Source: Scheffersomyces stipitis CBS 6054 (Eukaryota > Ascomycota > Pichiomycetes > Serinales > Debaryomycetaceae). Taken from it: a stretch of DNA of 64,000 nt. Shown here in pieces: positions 50,181-59,926 of the stretch (positions within the stretch are counted from its first letter, which is position 1; each line of letters opens with the position of its first letter). The notes under the pieces are model-generated. The model had not been told where the DNA came from. It searched no databases and was given only the letters and a program-made list of their open reading frames with translations. The stretch lies in NCBI RefSeq assembly GCF_000209165.1, contig NC_009068.1, positions 1,240,001 to 1,304,000 on the forward strand, read 5' to 3'. The translations under genes and the position numbers were made by a program.

Positions 50181-50624
50181 CGTGATCAAGTATAAGGAAT
50201 AGGCGAGAATGTGAAGATATGAGTAGTTGTATGGGATAATGTAGTTGTGAGGAAAGTTACACGTCTAGTGTCATATATATATATAAATGGATCCAAATGA
50301 GAATATGATAATGTTTTCTATTGATTCGACAACCAATTGGCTCCGTCTATACCCCTGTATTCAAAGTTGAAAATGGCAACCCCTTAGAATTTGTATACGA
50401 AGAAGAAAAGATTTACCACGGTAAAAGTAAATAAAAGTATTTCATTCTGTGTATTTTGTACTGCGCGAGTCGCATTTCAAAGCCCAAATCGAAAATATGA
50501 TAACAAAATCTCGATCTGATATCACGTGACATCTCTCTGTTTGTTTATGTTTATGTTCAAGTATTTTCAACCTTCAAGCAACTTCAGTTCTTCACTTTCT
50601 TTATCTATATCCATCAAGAAAAGA
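50181..50624. promoter_or_regulatory. Divergent DAD2-SGO1 promoter region
   Basis: This 444-bp region is shared by two chromosome-segregation genes. It contains an (AT)n tract near 50275-50285 and ATCACGTGA at 50521-50529, which matches the Cbf1 CDEI consensus RTCACRTG and lies 96 bp before the SGO1 ATG. No other gene is seen. Confidence 0.5.
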
Positions 50625-52145
50625 ATGGCGCGAAAGTCTATAGACTTTTCGCAGTCCTTGCTCAAATTCCAGGCTGCGCGGCGATCTGGAGTTTCTACTA
50701 CGGAATCCGCATCTACAGACAAAGCGCCAATATCAGAAACATCTAGTAATTCAACATCAACAAATTCAACAAATTCAACAAATCCAAAATTGACACCAAA
50801 TCCAACGATATATTCAATATCGACTAAACCACCAAATCACAACAGGGCTAAATTGACGAGCACTGTAGATTTACTCAATGCATTTAGTCCCAGATCTACT
50901 GCTTCCCCAGAAGTTGAAGATATCGAGTCTCTCAAAACAAAGTATGCCATTCAGAACCGGTCGCTTGCCAAATCGAACTCAGCACTCACATCTAAAGTGT
51001 CGGACTTAGAGTCCCGTGTTAGTGAGCTCATAAACGAGAACATGAGCTTACGGAAGAATCGTTCAGCGAAAGACTTGGAGTCTAAGAAACTATTGCAAGA
51101 GAGTCTTGATATGATAGAAGATAAAGTCTTGCTAAAGTTCAACGAAATATTACAATTCTTGAAAATAGTACGAAATATTGAGAATCTTCCTGAGAACCCA
51201 AACTTGGATGTGTTGACCGATTTGAGCAGACCATTGACATCGACACCTCTAGAGAGAGAGACCTTTATTTCAACCCCGGAATTAGATTTGACCTTCCTGT
51301 CCCGAACAAACAACGTAAACAGTGTAAACAAAACTGCGGAGACGAACTTGGTGAGAGACACTGACATGAGTCCAAATTTAACTGCCAACCAAACTTTTGC
51401 AGAACAGTCAGTAACTGATTTCGGCCATAACATTAACAATCATAACATCTCCACTATTCTTGAGGCCAGAGAGCTGGATATCTCTATGGAAGCAGATCCG
51501 GAAAAACAAAGCTTGATGGTAGAATCTAATCTGGAAATACCGAAGGACACAAAACAAAAGAAGTCTAACGCACCTTCAAGATCCAGATCCAAACCAAAGA
51601 TTGACACTTTACGCGGCAATGAACGCAAAAACGAGCATTCATTAATCGTAGAAGATCAAAGATCCAGAGAAATATCAAAAATTGACATTCCTCGCGATAA
51701 CGAAGAAAAACATGAGAATTTGTTAAACGGTGAAGAGCCAAGAAGATCGAGTCGTAGTAAAAAAGCTGTGAACTACACTCCTCTCCCAATCAGTGCTAAG
51801 ATGAGAAGAGAGTCTGTCAAGATGATGGACGCTGTAGGAGAAAATGTCTTGATCAACTATGTAGTTCCTAAAATTAAAAAGGAAGACGAAACAAAGGAAA
51901 GAAAGAGAAAAATTCTGTCGACAAAAACACCAGAACCTGATGTTAAGACAAAAAGGCGACCACTAGCCAATATTACTAATGTCTCACGTCAACTGGCAAG
52001 GTCCGATAAGGAAAAGATTGTTAAATCCAACGAAATTGCAGAATCAGACTTGTCTGTATTTGACTTCGAAGACGACAAACCACGGCCGACAAATGTATAC
52101 GGTCGCAGAACTGTTCGCGGAAGAAGGCATACGTTGCTCATGTAG
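50625..52145 (+). CDS. SGO1: Shugoshin
   Basis: The product is 506 residues from the ATG at 50625, at which family-like sequence begins. The N-terminal shugoshin coiled coil (about 105-170: SLKTKYAIQNRSLAKSNSAL, KVSDLESRVSELINENMSLR) recruits PP2A-B56. The C-terminal SGO basic motif is clear (about 375-400: RRSSRSKKAVNYTPLPISAK), which binds histone H2A phosphorylated by Bub1. The middle is low-complexity. Shugoshin protects centromeric cohesin, including Rec8 (31.5-33.3 kb), and senses tension. A TNS-type repeat (NSTSTNSTNSTN) occurs near residue 40. Several CTG codons, e.g. in AREL/DISMEA, may be Ser. Confidence 0.92.
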   Translation: MARKSIDFSQSLLKFQAARRSGVSTTESASTDKAPISETSSNSTSTNSTNSTNPKLTPNPTIYSISTKPPNHNRAKLTSTVDLLNAFSPRSTASPEVEDIESLKTKYAIQNRSLAKSNSALTSKVSDLESRVSELINENMSLRKNRSAKDLESKKLLQESLDMIEDKVLLKFNEILQFLKIVRNIENLPENPNLDVLTDLSRPLTSTPLERETFISTPELDLTFLSRTNNVNSVNKTAETNLVRDTDMSPNLTANQTFAEQSVTDFGHNINNHNISTILEARELDISMEADPEKQSLMVESNLEIPKDTKQKKSNAPSRSRSKPKIDTLRGNERKNEHSLIVEDQRSREISKIDIPRDNEEKHENLLNGEEPRRSSRSKKAVNYTPLPISAKMRRESVKMMDAVGENVLINYVVPKIKKEDETKERKRKILSTKTPEPDVKTKRRPLANITNVSRQLARSDKEKIVKSNEIAESDLSVFDFEDDKPRPTNVYGRRTVRGRRHTLLM

Positions 52146-52239
52146 AATTTACATTAGTTATGAATTATTGGTTGGTTATAATATACATTTATTGGTTATA
52201 ATATACAAACAGAAGTTCAGGAGGTAAAGATTAAGAACA

Positions 52240-53190
52240 TTAGACACTCATTTTCATCTTGATGGGAGGATAAGGCTCGTAGCCAACGATCTCAAAGTCT
52301 TCGAACCTAAAGTCGTCTATGGATGTGATTTTGTCCTTTCTTTCTTCTTTTATCAACAACTTAGGGAAGTCCTTAGGGGTTCTCGTTAACTGTTCCTTGA
52401 TTGCATCTATGTGGTCCAAGTATACATGAGCATCACCCAAAGTGTGTATGAACTCACCGCAGTCCATATCAACAATATGGGCAATCATCTTCGTCAAAAG
52501 AGCATAAGAAGCGATGTTGAACGGAACACCCAAGCCCATGTCACATGATCTTTGATACAACAAACAGCTCAACTTGGGTCTGGTTTCTGCTTTAGCCTGT
52601 TTACTAGTGTTAGATTCTGGATTGGTAGAAGGAAAGCTGACGAAGAATTGACAGAAAACGTGACATGGAGGAAGAGCCATTTTGGCAAAGTCTGGTGGGT
52701 TCCAGGCTGACATTATGATTCTTCTGTCGTAGGGGTTTGTCTTCAACTTTTTGATGACATCAGCAAGTTGGTCGTAGCCTTGGCCAGTGTAGTCGGCATC
52801 GCAGTCTTTGTACTCTGCTCCAAAGTGTCTCCATTGGAATCCATACACGGGACCCAAGTCGCCTTCTCTTCTATGAGTCAACCCCAAGTTGTCCAAGAAC
52901 TCACGGGATCCATTGCCTTCCCAGATCTTGACGCCTTTTTCACTGAGCAACTTGGCATCCGTAGATCCGGCTACAAACCACAAGAGCTCATGGATGATCC
53001 CACGCGAAAACACCTTTTTGGTGGTGAGAAGTGGGAAGGTATCGTTGGACAAATCGAATCTTAACTGTGGAGGTGCGAAAAGTGATTTGGTGCCTGTTCC
53101 AGTTCGATCGGGACGGAACTCTCCTTCGTTGATGATCTTTTCACAGAGATCGAGATACGCCTGTTCGGCAGTATTTGGCAAGACAGTCAT
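52240..53190 (-). CDS. CDC21: Thymidylate synthase
   Basis: The product is 316 residues from the ATG at 53190. The upstream open frame has another ATG at 53301, but family sequence starts at [12 protein letters not shown]. The enzyme methylates dUMP to dTMP with methylene-tetrahydrofolate, essential for DNA synthesis. Visible motifs are [13 protein letters not shown] (phosphate site), [15 protein letters not shown], the catalytic Cys176 in [28 protein letters not shown], and the C-terminal KMKMSV. Compared with the S. cerevisiae enzyme there is a longer, charged insertion after the catalytic strand (about 188-205). GC-rich CGCG motifs upstream suggest MBF control at G1/S. Confidence 0.97.
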   Translation of the reverse strand: MTVLPNTAEQAYLDLCEKIINEGEFRPDRTGTGTKSLFAPPQLRFDLSNDTFPLLTTKKVFSRGIIHELLWFVAGSTDAKLLSEKGVKIWEGNGSREFLDNLGLTHRREGDLGPVYGFQWRHFGAEYKDCDADYTGQGYDQLADVIKKLKTNPYDRRIIMSAWNPPDFAKMALPPCHVFCQFFVSFPSTNPESNTSKQAKAETRPKLSCLLYQRSCDMGLGVPFNIASYALLTKMIAHIVDMDCGEFIHTLGDAHVYLDHIDAIKEQLTRTPKDFPKLLIKEERKDKITSIDDFRFEDFEIVGYEPYPPIKMKMSV

Positions 53191-53725
53191 TGTAGAAGTA
53201 TTGTGGTGGTGTAAATTCGTGGATGAAAAGAACAATGATAAATATTTGTAAATAAAATCATACGGAGACTCGCGCGCGTTTTGAAAAAAAATCGCGTTCA
53301 TGTCACTTGTACTTTTGTCACTTTTGTGGAGTTGAGAAAGTAATGAGAATGAGTCAATGGACCGCGAAATAGACTAGTGACAAAGCAAGTATGTTTGTAT
53401 GCTAATGTTGTCTATATGAAGAGTCGAAACCTTGTATTGTCGTATTTGAAGATTTTTGAGTTGTATATGGTTGATTTCTCTCTTCTCAGTGCTTTGTCAA
53501 ACGACTATTGATCCTTCCTCAGTGCTACCAGCACAAAAGTCACAATGCTCGTCAGTTACGTGAGATCGTTGTATCAGGAGTATTCAGATCATCATATATA
53601 AAACTTCATACTTGTTTTCTCCCGTTTGTATTTTTTGTAGAAATGCCTATATTCAACTTTTTCGCAACAATTCTTCATTTTTCGCAACTCTCGCTTTATT
53701 TATTACTATACAATTGACATTATCC
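53191..53725. other. CDC21 upstream region (tail of FMP10-like gene on the far side)
   Basis: About 535 bp. It holds CGCGCG and TCGCG motifs at 53267-53297 and AT-rich DNA. The far end is the 3' side of the FMP10-like gene. Nothing else is recognised. Confidence 0.5.
53267..53297 (-). promoter_or_regulatory. MCB-like cluster upstream of CDC21
   Basis: On the coding strand there are AACGCGCGCG and AACGCGA within 31 bp, 80-110 bp before the ATG. ACGCGN is the MBF (Mbp1/Swi6) core, known to drive CDC21 at G1/S in S. cerevisiae. None is a full ACGCGT. Confidence 0.45.
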
Positions 53726-54400
53726 CTATATTATCTGAAACCACGAGAAATACTTGAACCACTTAGGCTCCACTAAAACACACCTGGACTCAGCAATCTT
53801 GAGCGGCTTCTCGCCCTTCTTAAAAGGCAAAGTCTCCAAGCTTCCCTCAATGACTACTTTTCTACGTTTGTGTTCTACGACTTTGGCCCGCAATACAACT
53901 GTGCTGCCTGGAGGAGCCTGGTTCTTGAAATCAATAGATAACGATGCCGTTACTCCCTTCTTGGAAGGCAACAACGGAAATCCAGCCGAACATAGTCCTT
54001 CATCAAGAATAGTGGACACTACACCATTGTGGATCTGTCCGTCCTGACTGACCAACTTATCTCCTAGATGGTAGAAACTGGTGATTTCGCCTGCTTCCTC
54101 ATTTAAGAACACAATCGGATCGATCTCGAACAAGTTGGGCCCAAAAAGGAGTCCTGTCCCTACGTAATTCTTGTGATGTTGATCGGGAAAAGCATGACTT
54201 GAATTATACTGGACGTTTTTCGGATCAGCAACCAAATTCTTGTAGTCTTCTGTCTGTTCTATTTGCTCTACTACTGCCTCATTAATATGTAAAATCTTCT
54301 TGTCTCTGAGATTACCTTTTCTCCAGCCGACAGGAAAAGCAGCAACACCAACTGCTAGTGCCAATAATGGAGTGCTGGTTCTTACAATTCGTTTGAACAT
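53726..54400 (-). CDS. FMP10: Mitochondrial hotdog-fold (thioesterase-like) protein, Fmp10-like
   Basis: This 224-residue protein has an N-terminal basic/hydrophobic leader (KRIVRTSTPLLALAVGVAAFPVGWRKG) suggesting a mitochondrial presequence or membrane anchor. The 4HBT hotdog domain (about 95-210) has SFYHLGDKL, then IHNGVVSTILDEGLCSAG in the position of the HGGxxxxxxDE thioesterase signature; the second residue of HGG is Asn here, as HNG. S. cerevisiae Fmp10 has the same layout (YHLG...HGGILATVIE). The substrate is unknown. CTG-clade yeasts have several paralogs, so orthology is uncertain. Confidence 0.65.
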   Translation of the reverse strand: MFKRIVRTSTPLLALAVGVAAFPVGWRKGNLRDKKILHINEAVVEQIEQTEDYKNLVADPKNVQYNSSHAFPDQHHKNYVGTGLLFGPNLFEIDPIVFLNEEAGEITSFYHLGDKLVSQDGQIHNGVVSTILDEGLCSAGFPLLPSKKGVTASLSIDFKNQAPPGSTVVLRAKVVEHKRRKVVIEGSLETLPFKKGEKPLKIAESRCVLVEPKWFKYFSWFQII

Positions 54401-54963
54401 TTTGTAGGATGTAAAATATATAAGAGTAAAGAAGCATTTACTGGGTTAAGGATTGATTTTTGTGAAAGTCATAGTGACCCTCGGAATATTGATAGTCACT
54501 TGACCAACCGGAATTAGCAATACCATGCAGGATCTATATCTTCAGGGTAGACCTAGATCTAATTGCAAGAGGTGTTACTTATGACGAGTCTGGGAGATAG
54601 GATTTTTAAATAGCTCCCAGAAAGCGACATATGTGTCATGTATGACTTACTTATTAACTTCTCTTTTTATTCTCGAGAAAGAACAGATTATCCAAGTAAA
54701 AAATCCAAGGAAAATCGCTATATAAAGGTCTGAATGTGTCCCAGATTTCCACCGATCAGATCAGATGTGATATACCATAATATCATATATTAGAAGAAAT
54801 GGTCATAGCAAGAAGGTATTGGAAGATATTGTACATAGAGAGTATCTGCGTGAATCGTAATCTATACTTCTGTATATATGTAGCTGTTTTTTTAGTGTTG
54901 AAGTGAAGCTAGTTAGATTAGCTGACTAATGAACCTATTCACTTTTCCAACATTACTAGCGGT
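54401..54963. other. Intergenic region between the FMP10-like gene and TRX3
   Basis: About 563 bp of AT-rich DNA that is the promoter side of the FMP10-like gene and the 3' side of TRX3. No gene, tRNA or repeat is recognised. Confidence 0.55.
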
Positions 54964-55398
54964 CTATCTGGAGGCCACATCGACACCCGAATGTTGCAGG
55001 ATCAATTGGACTATCTTAGGAGGGTTTGCTCCGATAACTGTGTCGACCTTTGCGCCGTTCTTGAAGTAGATAATAGTAGGCATGGAAGAAATGCCGTATT
55101 CCGTAGAGACATCTTGGGCTTGATCGACATCGACCCTGCCAAACTGTACTTCTGGGACTCTTTCAGCCAACAATTCAAAGATAGGCTCGAGGGCTTTACA
55201 AGGACCACACCAAGTAGCGTAGAAGTCGATAACAGTAAGCTTTTCACCCAGAGCAATGAACTTATTGAACTGGGCCAAGTCGGGAATTTCTTGGATTTTA
55301 GATGGAGCAGAGGACATGGTTCTGGATAAAAGGGTGTTTCTAGAAGGACTCAAAAGACTGGTTCTGGCAAACAGACGAACACCTAACACACGCAACAT
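54964..55398 (-). CDS. TRX3: Mitochondrial thioredoxin
   Basis: The product is 144 residues from the ATG at 55398; the frame is open further upstream, but MLRVLGVRLFARTSLLSPSR is a typical Arg-rich mitochondrial presequence. The thioredoxin fold (about 35-140) has the redox motif WCGPC (Cys64, Cys67), the preceding VIDFYAT, the cis-proline SMPT and IGANP as in S. cerevisiae Trx3. It reduces disulphides in the matrix with mitochondrial thioredoxin reductase. A second in-frame Met at residue 28 (MSSAPSKIQ) would give a form without the presequence. Confidence 0.9.
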   Translation of the reverse strand: MLRVLGVRLFARTSLLSPSRNTLLSRTMSSAPSKIQEIPDLAQFNKFIALGEKLTVIDFYATWCGPCKALEPIFELLAERVPEVQFGRVDVDQAQDVSTEYGISSMPTIIYFKNGAKVDTVIGANPPKIVQLILQHSGVDVASR

Positions 55399-56027
55399 AA
55401 TCAAATATAAGAAGAACGTTGCAAGATCAAATAATTCTATACACATTTCGGGGTTAGAGTAGGTGAACAAGTTCTACTGTGGCTTGTCGTGGGCCAACCA
55501 TCATAGAATTGATCAGGTGTGCAAGGCTCAAACGGTGGAGTTTGCAGCCGCCAAGTAGTCCTAAGTTGTGGTGATAAGAGCAGAAAGAGATGGACGGTAC
55601 CGAGGAGAAGAGACAAGTCCGAAGTAAACAATTAGTGGTGGTTTGAAGAAAGTACTTATGAGAAAGGGTGGAATGGATTATTGTTTTAAATGGTGTTGGT
55701 GAAATAAGTAGTGATAAATACTAAGATTGTACTCCCCTGAAGTTTCCAAAGAAACTGGAAAAGGTTACCAGATCATTGTTTTATACTATATACAACAAAT
55801 ATTTCCTTTAATTTACCCAGCATAAATATCCTTCAATGAACCTGTCCAGGGAGTCATTTTGCAATCAAATATATAGGGTAGCTCTTAGCACATGTGACCG
55901 TACATCACATGCACAACATCACATGTCTCAAGTGAAATAAATTTTGCGATGCTCTGCACTCTTTTCACAGCCAAAGATGATTTTTCACTAATAGTCTTTT
56001 TCATCTTTCAAGCATTATCTGTCAGCC
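55399..56027. other. Divergent TRX3-PUF6 promoter region
   Basis: About 629 bp. The right part has repeated ACATCACATG (about 55911-55924), GCGATG (55946-55951, PAC-like) and GATTTTTCA (55979-55987, RRPE-like), close to the PUF6 ATG at 56028. A short frame around 55437-55631 is not recognisable. Confidence 0.5.
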
Positions 56028-58109
56028 ATGGTGTCCAAGACTAAAACCGTTAAACGTGCAGCCCCTAAGGAGCTTGCCAAGAGTCACAAGAAGGCCAAAA
56101 TTGCAGAAAAGCTCCCATCTCCACCTACTGAGTCTGAATCTGAGGACTTGGAATCGTCAGGAAACGACATCTCTGATTCCTCAGAAGATGAGCTAGACGA
56201 AATGGACAAGGACAGCGAAGATTCTGAAGACGAATTGGACAACTTAGATGAAGAAGATGACATAGAAGTTGAGAAGAAGGAAATTGAAAAGGATGATGAT
56301 GAAGAAGAGGAAGAAGAAGACGATGATGATGACAATGAAGACGGCCCAGTGGATCCTAATAAGAAGTCTTCCAAGGAACAACACGCCGAACAACGTAAGT
56401 TGTTGGCTGAACGTAAATTACAAAGAAAGTCTGGTAACGAAGTGCAGCAGATCAAGAGTTTATGGGAAAGACTTCGTGTGAACAAGCCTACACCTCCAAA
56501 GGAAGTCCGTGACAAGTTGTGTAATGAGATTTGGGAATTATCGAAGGATGTTATTCTCGATTTGGTTATGAAGCACGATGCCTCTAGAGTTGTCCAAACC
56601 CTTGTCAAGTACTCTTCGAAAGAAAGAAGAGATGCTGTGGTCAATGCCTTGAAAGGTAACTACTATACATTGGCTACTTCTTCGTATGGTAAATATCTCT
56701 TGGTCAAGCTTTTGCATTATGGGTCCAAGGAGGCAAGAGCTGTTATTGTCAATGAATTGCATGGAAAGTTGCGTAAGTTGATGAGACACAAGGAAGGTGC
56801 CTATGTAGTAGAAGATTTATTTGTGTTGTACTCTTCTGCCGAACAGAGACAGCAGATGATCAGAGAGTTCTGGGGTGCAGAGTATGCCGTGTTCAAGGAG
56901 TCGGGCAAGGGAAAGACTGTTTTGGAAGTTACAAAAGAATCCACCGAAAAGAAGCAGCTTATTACCTCCAATTTGATCGGTACAATCAAGGCATCTGTAG
57001 AAAAGGGCTCTACCGGTTTCCAGATCTTACATGCTGCCATGAGAGAATACGTTTCTATCTTGGAAGACGACATTGAAGTCAACGACTCTGCCATTAGAGA
57101 CTTCATCGACTTGTTAAACGAACAATTTGCTGAATTGGTACATACACAAGAAGGTGCTGATGTTGCTTCTACTTTGATTGCTCTTGCCAACGCTAAGGAA
57201 CGTAAGTTGATCATCAGATCGTTGAAATCTCACACTAACGAATTAATCAAGAACGAGTACGGTAACCTTGTGTTGATCACCTTGTTCTCCACTGTAGACG
57301 ATACTGTGTTGCTTCACAAGTCGTTCAGTGCAGAGATCTTTACTCCTGAATTACTTCCAGAATTGATCAAGGATAAGTTTTCCAGAAGACCACTCTTGTA
57401 CTTATTGAAGGGATTGGATGGAAAATACTTCAACCCGCTCGTTCAGAAGCAGATAAAGAAATACGTAGAATTAGCATACAAGAAGACTTCCAAAAAACCA
57501 CAGGAGCAAAGAAGAGCTGAATTGCAAGTCAAGGCGTTGCCTTTACTCTATACTGGTGTCTTATCAACTGTAAACCACGAAAACCCAGACAAGACGATCG
57601 AAAAATTGTTGTCGGTGAATATTGCTGCTCAGTTTGTCACGGAGTTGATCTTGACCAATACTGAAAGCGAGGAGGTTAACACTAAATTAAGAGGAGAATT
57701 GGTAGATGCCATCTTCGACAGAACTGCCCAAGGTGACATCTTGGAAGATTTTCATTTGGTCAACAAAGTTCCATTCATCTCGAGAACTTTAAAGGCTTTG
57801 ATCCAAGCCAACGAGTTCAAGTTCAACAACGAATCCAAGAAGTTGGAATCGGTCAAGGAAGCTGTAAAGATTCCAGGCATTGGAGCTGAGTTTGCTAGCA
57901 GATTCGCTACCGAAGTGTTGGACTCTGGCAAACTTTTGGACTGGACCACTGGTCAAGGAGCCTTTGTCATCGTATCCGTGTTTGAGGTTTTACAAATACT
58001 GAAGGACTCCAAATTCAAGGACCTTTCCAAGGAATTGAAGAAAATCAAGAAGGACCTCTCTAAGAACAAGGACAACAAGGGTGCCCAATTATTGTTGGCT
58101 CTTCTCTGA
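56028..58109 (+). CDS. PUF6: Pumilio-repeat ribosome-biogenesis/mRNA regulator
   Basis: This 693-residue protein starts with a basic, nuclear-signal-like N-terminus (KTKTVKRAAPKELAKSHKK), followed by a long acidic stretch (about 35-112, Ser/Asp/Glu runs) and then Pumilio-type helical repeats (about 140-600: LVMKHDASRVVQTLVKYSS, SSYGKYLLVKLLHYGS, HKEGAYVVEDLFVLYSS, HTQEGADVASTLIALA). S. cerevisiae Puf6 (656) has the same plan; it works in 60S assembly near 7S pre-rRNA and represses ASH1 mRNA. The basic C-terminal end (KELKKIKKDLSKNKDNKGAQ) resembles the family. PAC/RRPE-like promoter motifs match those of RPF2 and RSA3. Confidence 0.93.
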   Translation: MVSKTKTVKRAAPKELAKSHKKAKIAEKLPSPPTESESEDLESSGNDISDSSEDELDEMDKDSEDSEDELDNLDEEDDIEVEKKEIEKDDDEEEEEEDDDDDNEDGPVDPNKKSSKEQHAEQRKLLAERKLQRKSGNEVQQIKSLWERLRVNKPTPPKEVRDKLCNEIWELSKDVILDLVMKHDASRVVQTLVKYSSKERRDAVVNALKGNYYTLATSSYGKYLLVKLLHYGSKEARAVIVNELHGKLRKLMRHKEGAYVVEDLFVLYSSAEQRQQMIREFWGAEYAVFKESGKGKTVLEVTKESTEKKQLITSNLIGTIKASVEKGSTGFQILHAAMREYVSILEDDIEVNDSAIRDFIDLLNEQFAELVHTQEGADVASTLIALANAKERKLIIRSLKSHTNELIKNEYGNLVLITLFSTVDDTVLLHKSFSAEIFTPELLPELIKDKFSRRPLLYLLKGLDGKYFNPLVQKQIKKYVELAYKKTSKKPQEQRRAELQVKALPLLYTGVLSTVNHENPDKTIEKLLSVNIAAQFVTELILTNTESEEVNTKLRGELVDAIFDRTAQGDILEDFHLVNKVPFISRTLKALIQANEFKFNNESKKLESVKEAVKIPGIGAEFASRFATEVLDSGKLLDWTTGQGAFVIVSVFEVLQILKDSKFKDLSKELKKIKKDLSKNKDNKGAQLLLALL

Positions 58110-58234
58110 TTTAAATTGTAGTTTAAATCAGATTCGACGCTATTGCATTGCATTTCTTACATTCTTACATTTCTAGTTCTACATTCTTATTCTAGATCAT
58201 TTGTACATTAAATAGATATAATTAATAACAATAG

Positions 58235-59455
58235 TTACATGTCCATGGCTTCGTCTTCGTCAAAGTCTTCCTCTTCGCTGTACTCATCCTGGTCGCTGCC
58301 ATCTTCGTCACCGTCGTCTGGCTCTATATCAGGGAAGAATCTACTGCTTAGAGATTGAGTTTTAACCAAAGCAGATCCAATCTCCTCCTCCTCTTCTTCG
58401 TCTATGGCCTCCAATTCATATAATATCGCATCTGTATCTACCTCATTAGTGCCATCCTCAGAAGTTCCGTATTCTCTGAACCATTCCAATTTCAGTCCAC
58501 AACGGAGACAAGGAAGCTCTTCTCCCGATGCCTTTATAGCATTGAATCTCGTAGATATACAGACATAGCAATAAATATGTCCACAATTGGTTACATATGG
58601 GTTGGTGATGTTACCGGAAGTAGTGAACGACTTCATCCCAGAAGCAGCAGCCTGGTTATTGTTATCATGACAAATTGCGCATTGTGATAATGGCAAATTC
58701 GTGTATGGAGATATTATGGTTGTTTTCTCCTGACTTTTCGATGTGCTGAGAGCCTGTCTGGCCATTTTACGAAGCTTATTCAACTGGAGCAAAGGTAAGA
58801 GGAACACTAAGAATTCGGTCATGACGTTCCAGACCAACTGCCTATTCTGGAACTCGAAATTAACGTTACTCCCGTTGAATCTCAACAAATCAGACGCTAT
58901 AGGAGTCATGGTTATTCTGAGAGCACGATGGATGAGTGAAGGATATTTTCCATTAACTAGAAAAAGCATGAAGTTGATGAGGTTAAGCGTCTTGAACCCA
59001 TTATCGACACTGCTAATAAGCGCTGTTCGGTTACGGTAGACGTAACTTTTCACCCTGTTGAACAAAGCAAACGAGTATGGCTCGGATCTGTCGTTGTCAT
59101 CAAGAGAATACAAGTACGACTGGAGCTTACTGTAAAGATAGTCTCCCACAAGAAGGGCTAGAAGTAGCGATCTTTTGGAAACACCAATAAGTTTGTTGGT
59201 CTTTGAATCGGTAAGCTTCAAGTTCTGTAGCGCCAAGCCGTATGAAGAGCCTGATTTCCACACCGTGAGCTTGAATACAAGTACATTTAGAAGAAGCGAC
59301 CAGAGCTCAGGATTCTGACTATATGAGAATCTGCTATTTGTATGAAGTTGGAAAATAGATGCTAGTTGTTCCTTGAGCAACGACAACAACTCGGAATCCA
59401 AAATATGGGCGTCGAGCTGTGATACTCTGGGCGAAGGATACGATATGGGGATCAT
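58235..59455 (-). CDS. PEX2: Peroxisomal RING E3 ligase peroxin Pex2
   Basis: The protein has 406 residues. The N-terminal Pex2/Pex12 membrane region (about 8-235) has RVSQLDAHILDSELLSLLK, LWSLLLNVLVFKLTVWKSG and several hydrophobic helices. A RING finger follows (about 260-320: CAICHD, CGHIYCYVCISTRF, CLRCGLKLEWF). With Pex10 and Pex12 it forms the peroxisomal ubiquitin ligase channel that recycles Pex5. The tail after the RING is long and strongly acidic (EEEEEE, DEDGSDQDEYSEEEDFDED), which I do not recall from S. cerevisiae Pex2. PUF6 converges on it with about 125 bp between stops. Confidence 0.88.
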   Translation of the reverse strand: MIPISYPSPRVSQLDAHILDSELLSLLKEQLASIFQLHTNSRFSYSQNPELWSLLLNVLVFKLTVWKSGSSYGLALQNLKLTDSKTNKLIGVSKRSLLLALLVGDYLYSKLQSYLYSLDDNDRSEPYSFALFNRVKSYVYRNRTALISSVDNGFKTLNLINFMLFLVNGKYPSLIHRALRITMTPIASDLLRFNGSNVNFEFQNRQLVWNVMTEFLVFLLPLLQLNKLRKMARQALSTSKSQEKTTIISPYTNLPLSQCAICHDNNNQAAASGMKSFTTSGNITNPYVTNCGHIYCYVCISTRFNAIKASGEELPCLRCGLKLEWFREYGTSEDGTNEVDTDAILYELEAIDEEEEEEIGSALVKTQSLSSRFFPDIEPDDGDEDGSDQDEYSEEEDFDEDEAMDM

Positions 59456-59926
59456 TGAATGGCTTTGAAGGATAAATAGTGAGTATTATGAAGAATTAGA
59501 TTAGGTGAACAATTTTAATATTAGATGAAATTTAAGATTAATTGCTCTACTGAACACGAAGGACACTATCGGCTACTATTATTTCATGAGTCCCTCCGAA
59601 AAAGCACTTTCAGTACGATATCAATAGAGTTACAGACTGAAATGTAGTTTTTCACAAAGAAAGAAGTGATGGAAAAGTGAAAGTATGGAGTGCATTTTTC
59701 CCCACACAGAAACCGAGGATGTGCACGACGGAAGCGGACTACAACAGTATTTCGCAACCACTCTTCAAGGTAGGAAATTACAGTTCTCAATATATGATAT
59801 GCCACTCAAACCTAAGCCGACTATTTTCCTATATGGTTTCAGATTGCAAATTCTCTAACTTGACTAAAATTTCCCAGTACTATTCTCTTTATTTCTTGTT
59901 ACATACCTATATTGGTTAGTTACACA
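59456..59926. other. Intergenic region between PEX2 and CDC15
   Basis: About 471 bp that is the PEX2 promoter side and the CDC15 3' side. Short frames are unconserved and nothing else is recognised. Confidence 0.55.
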
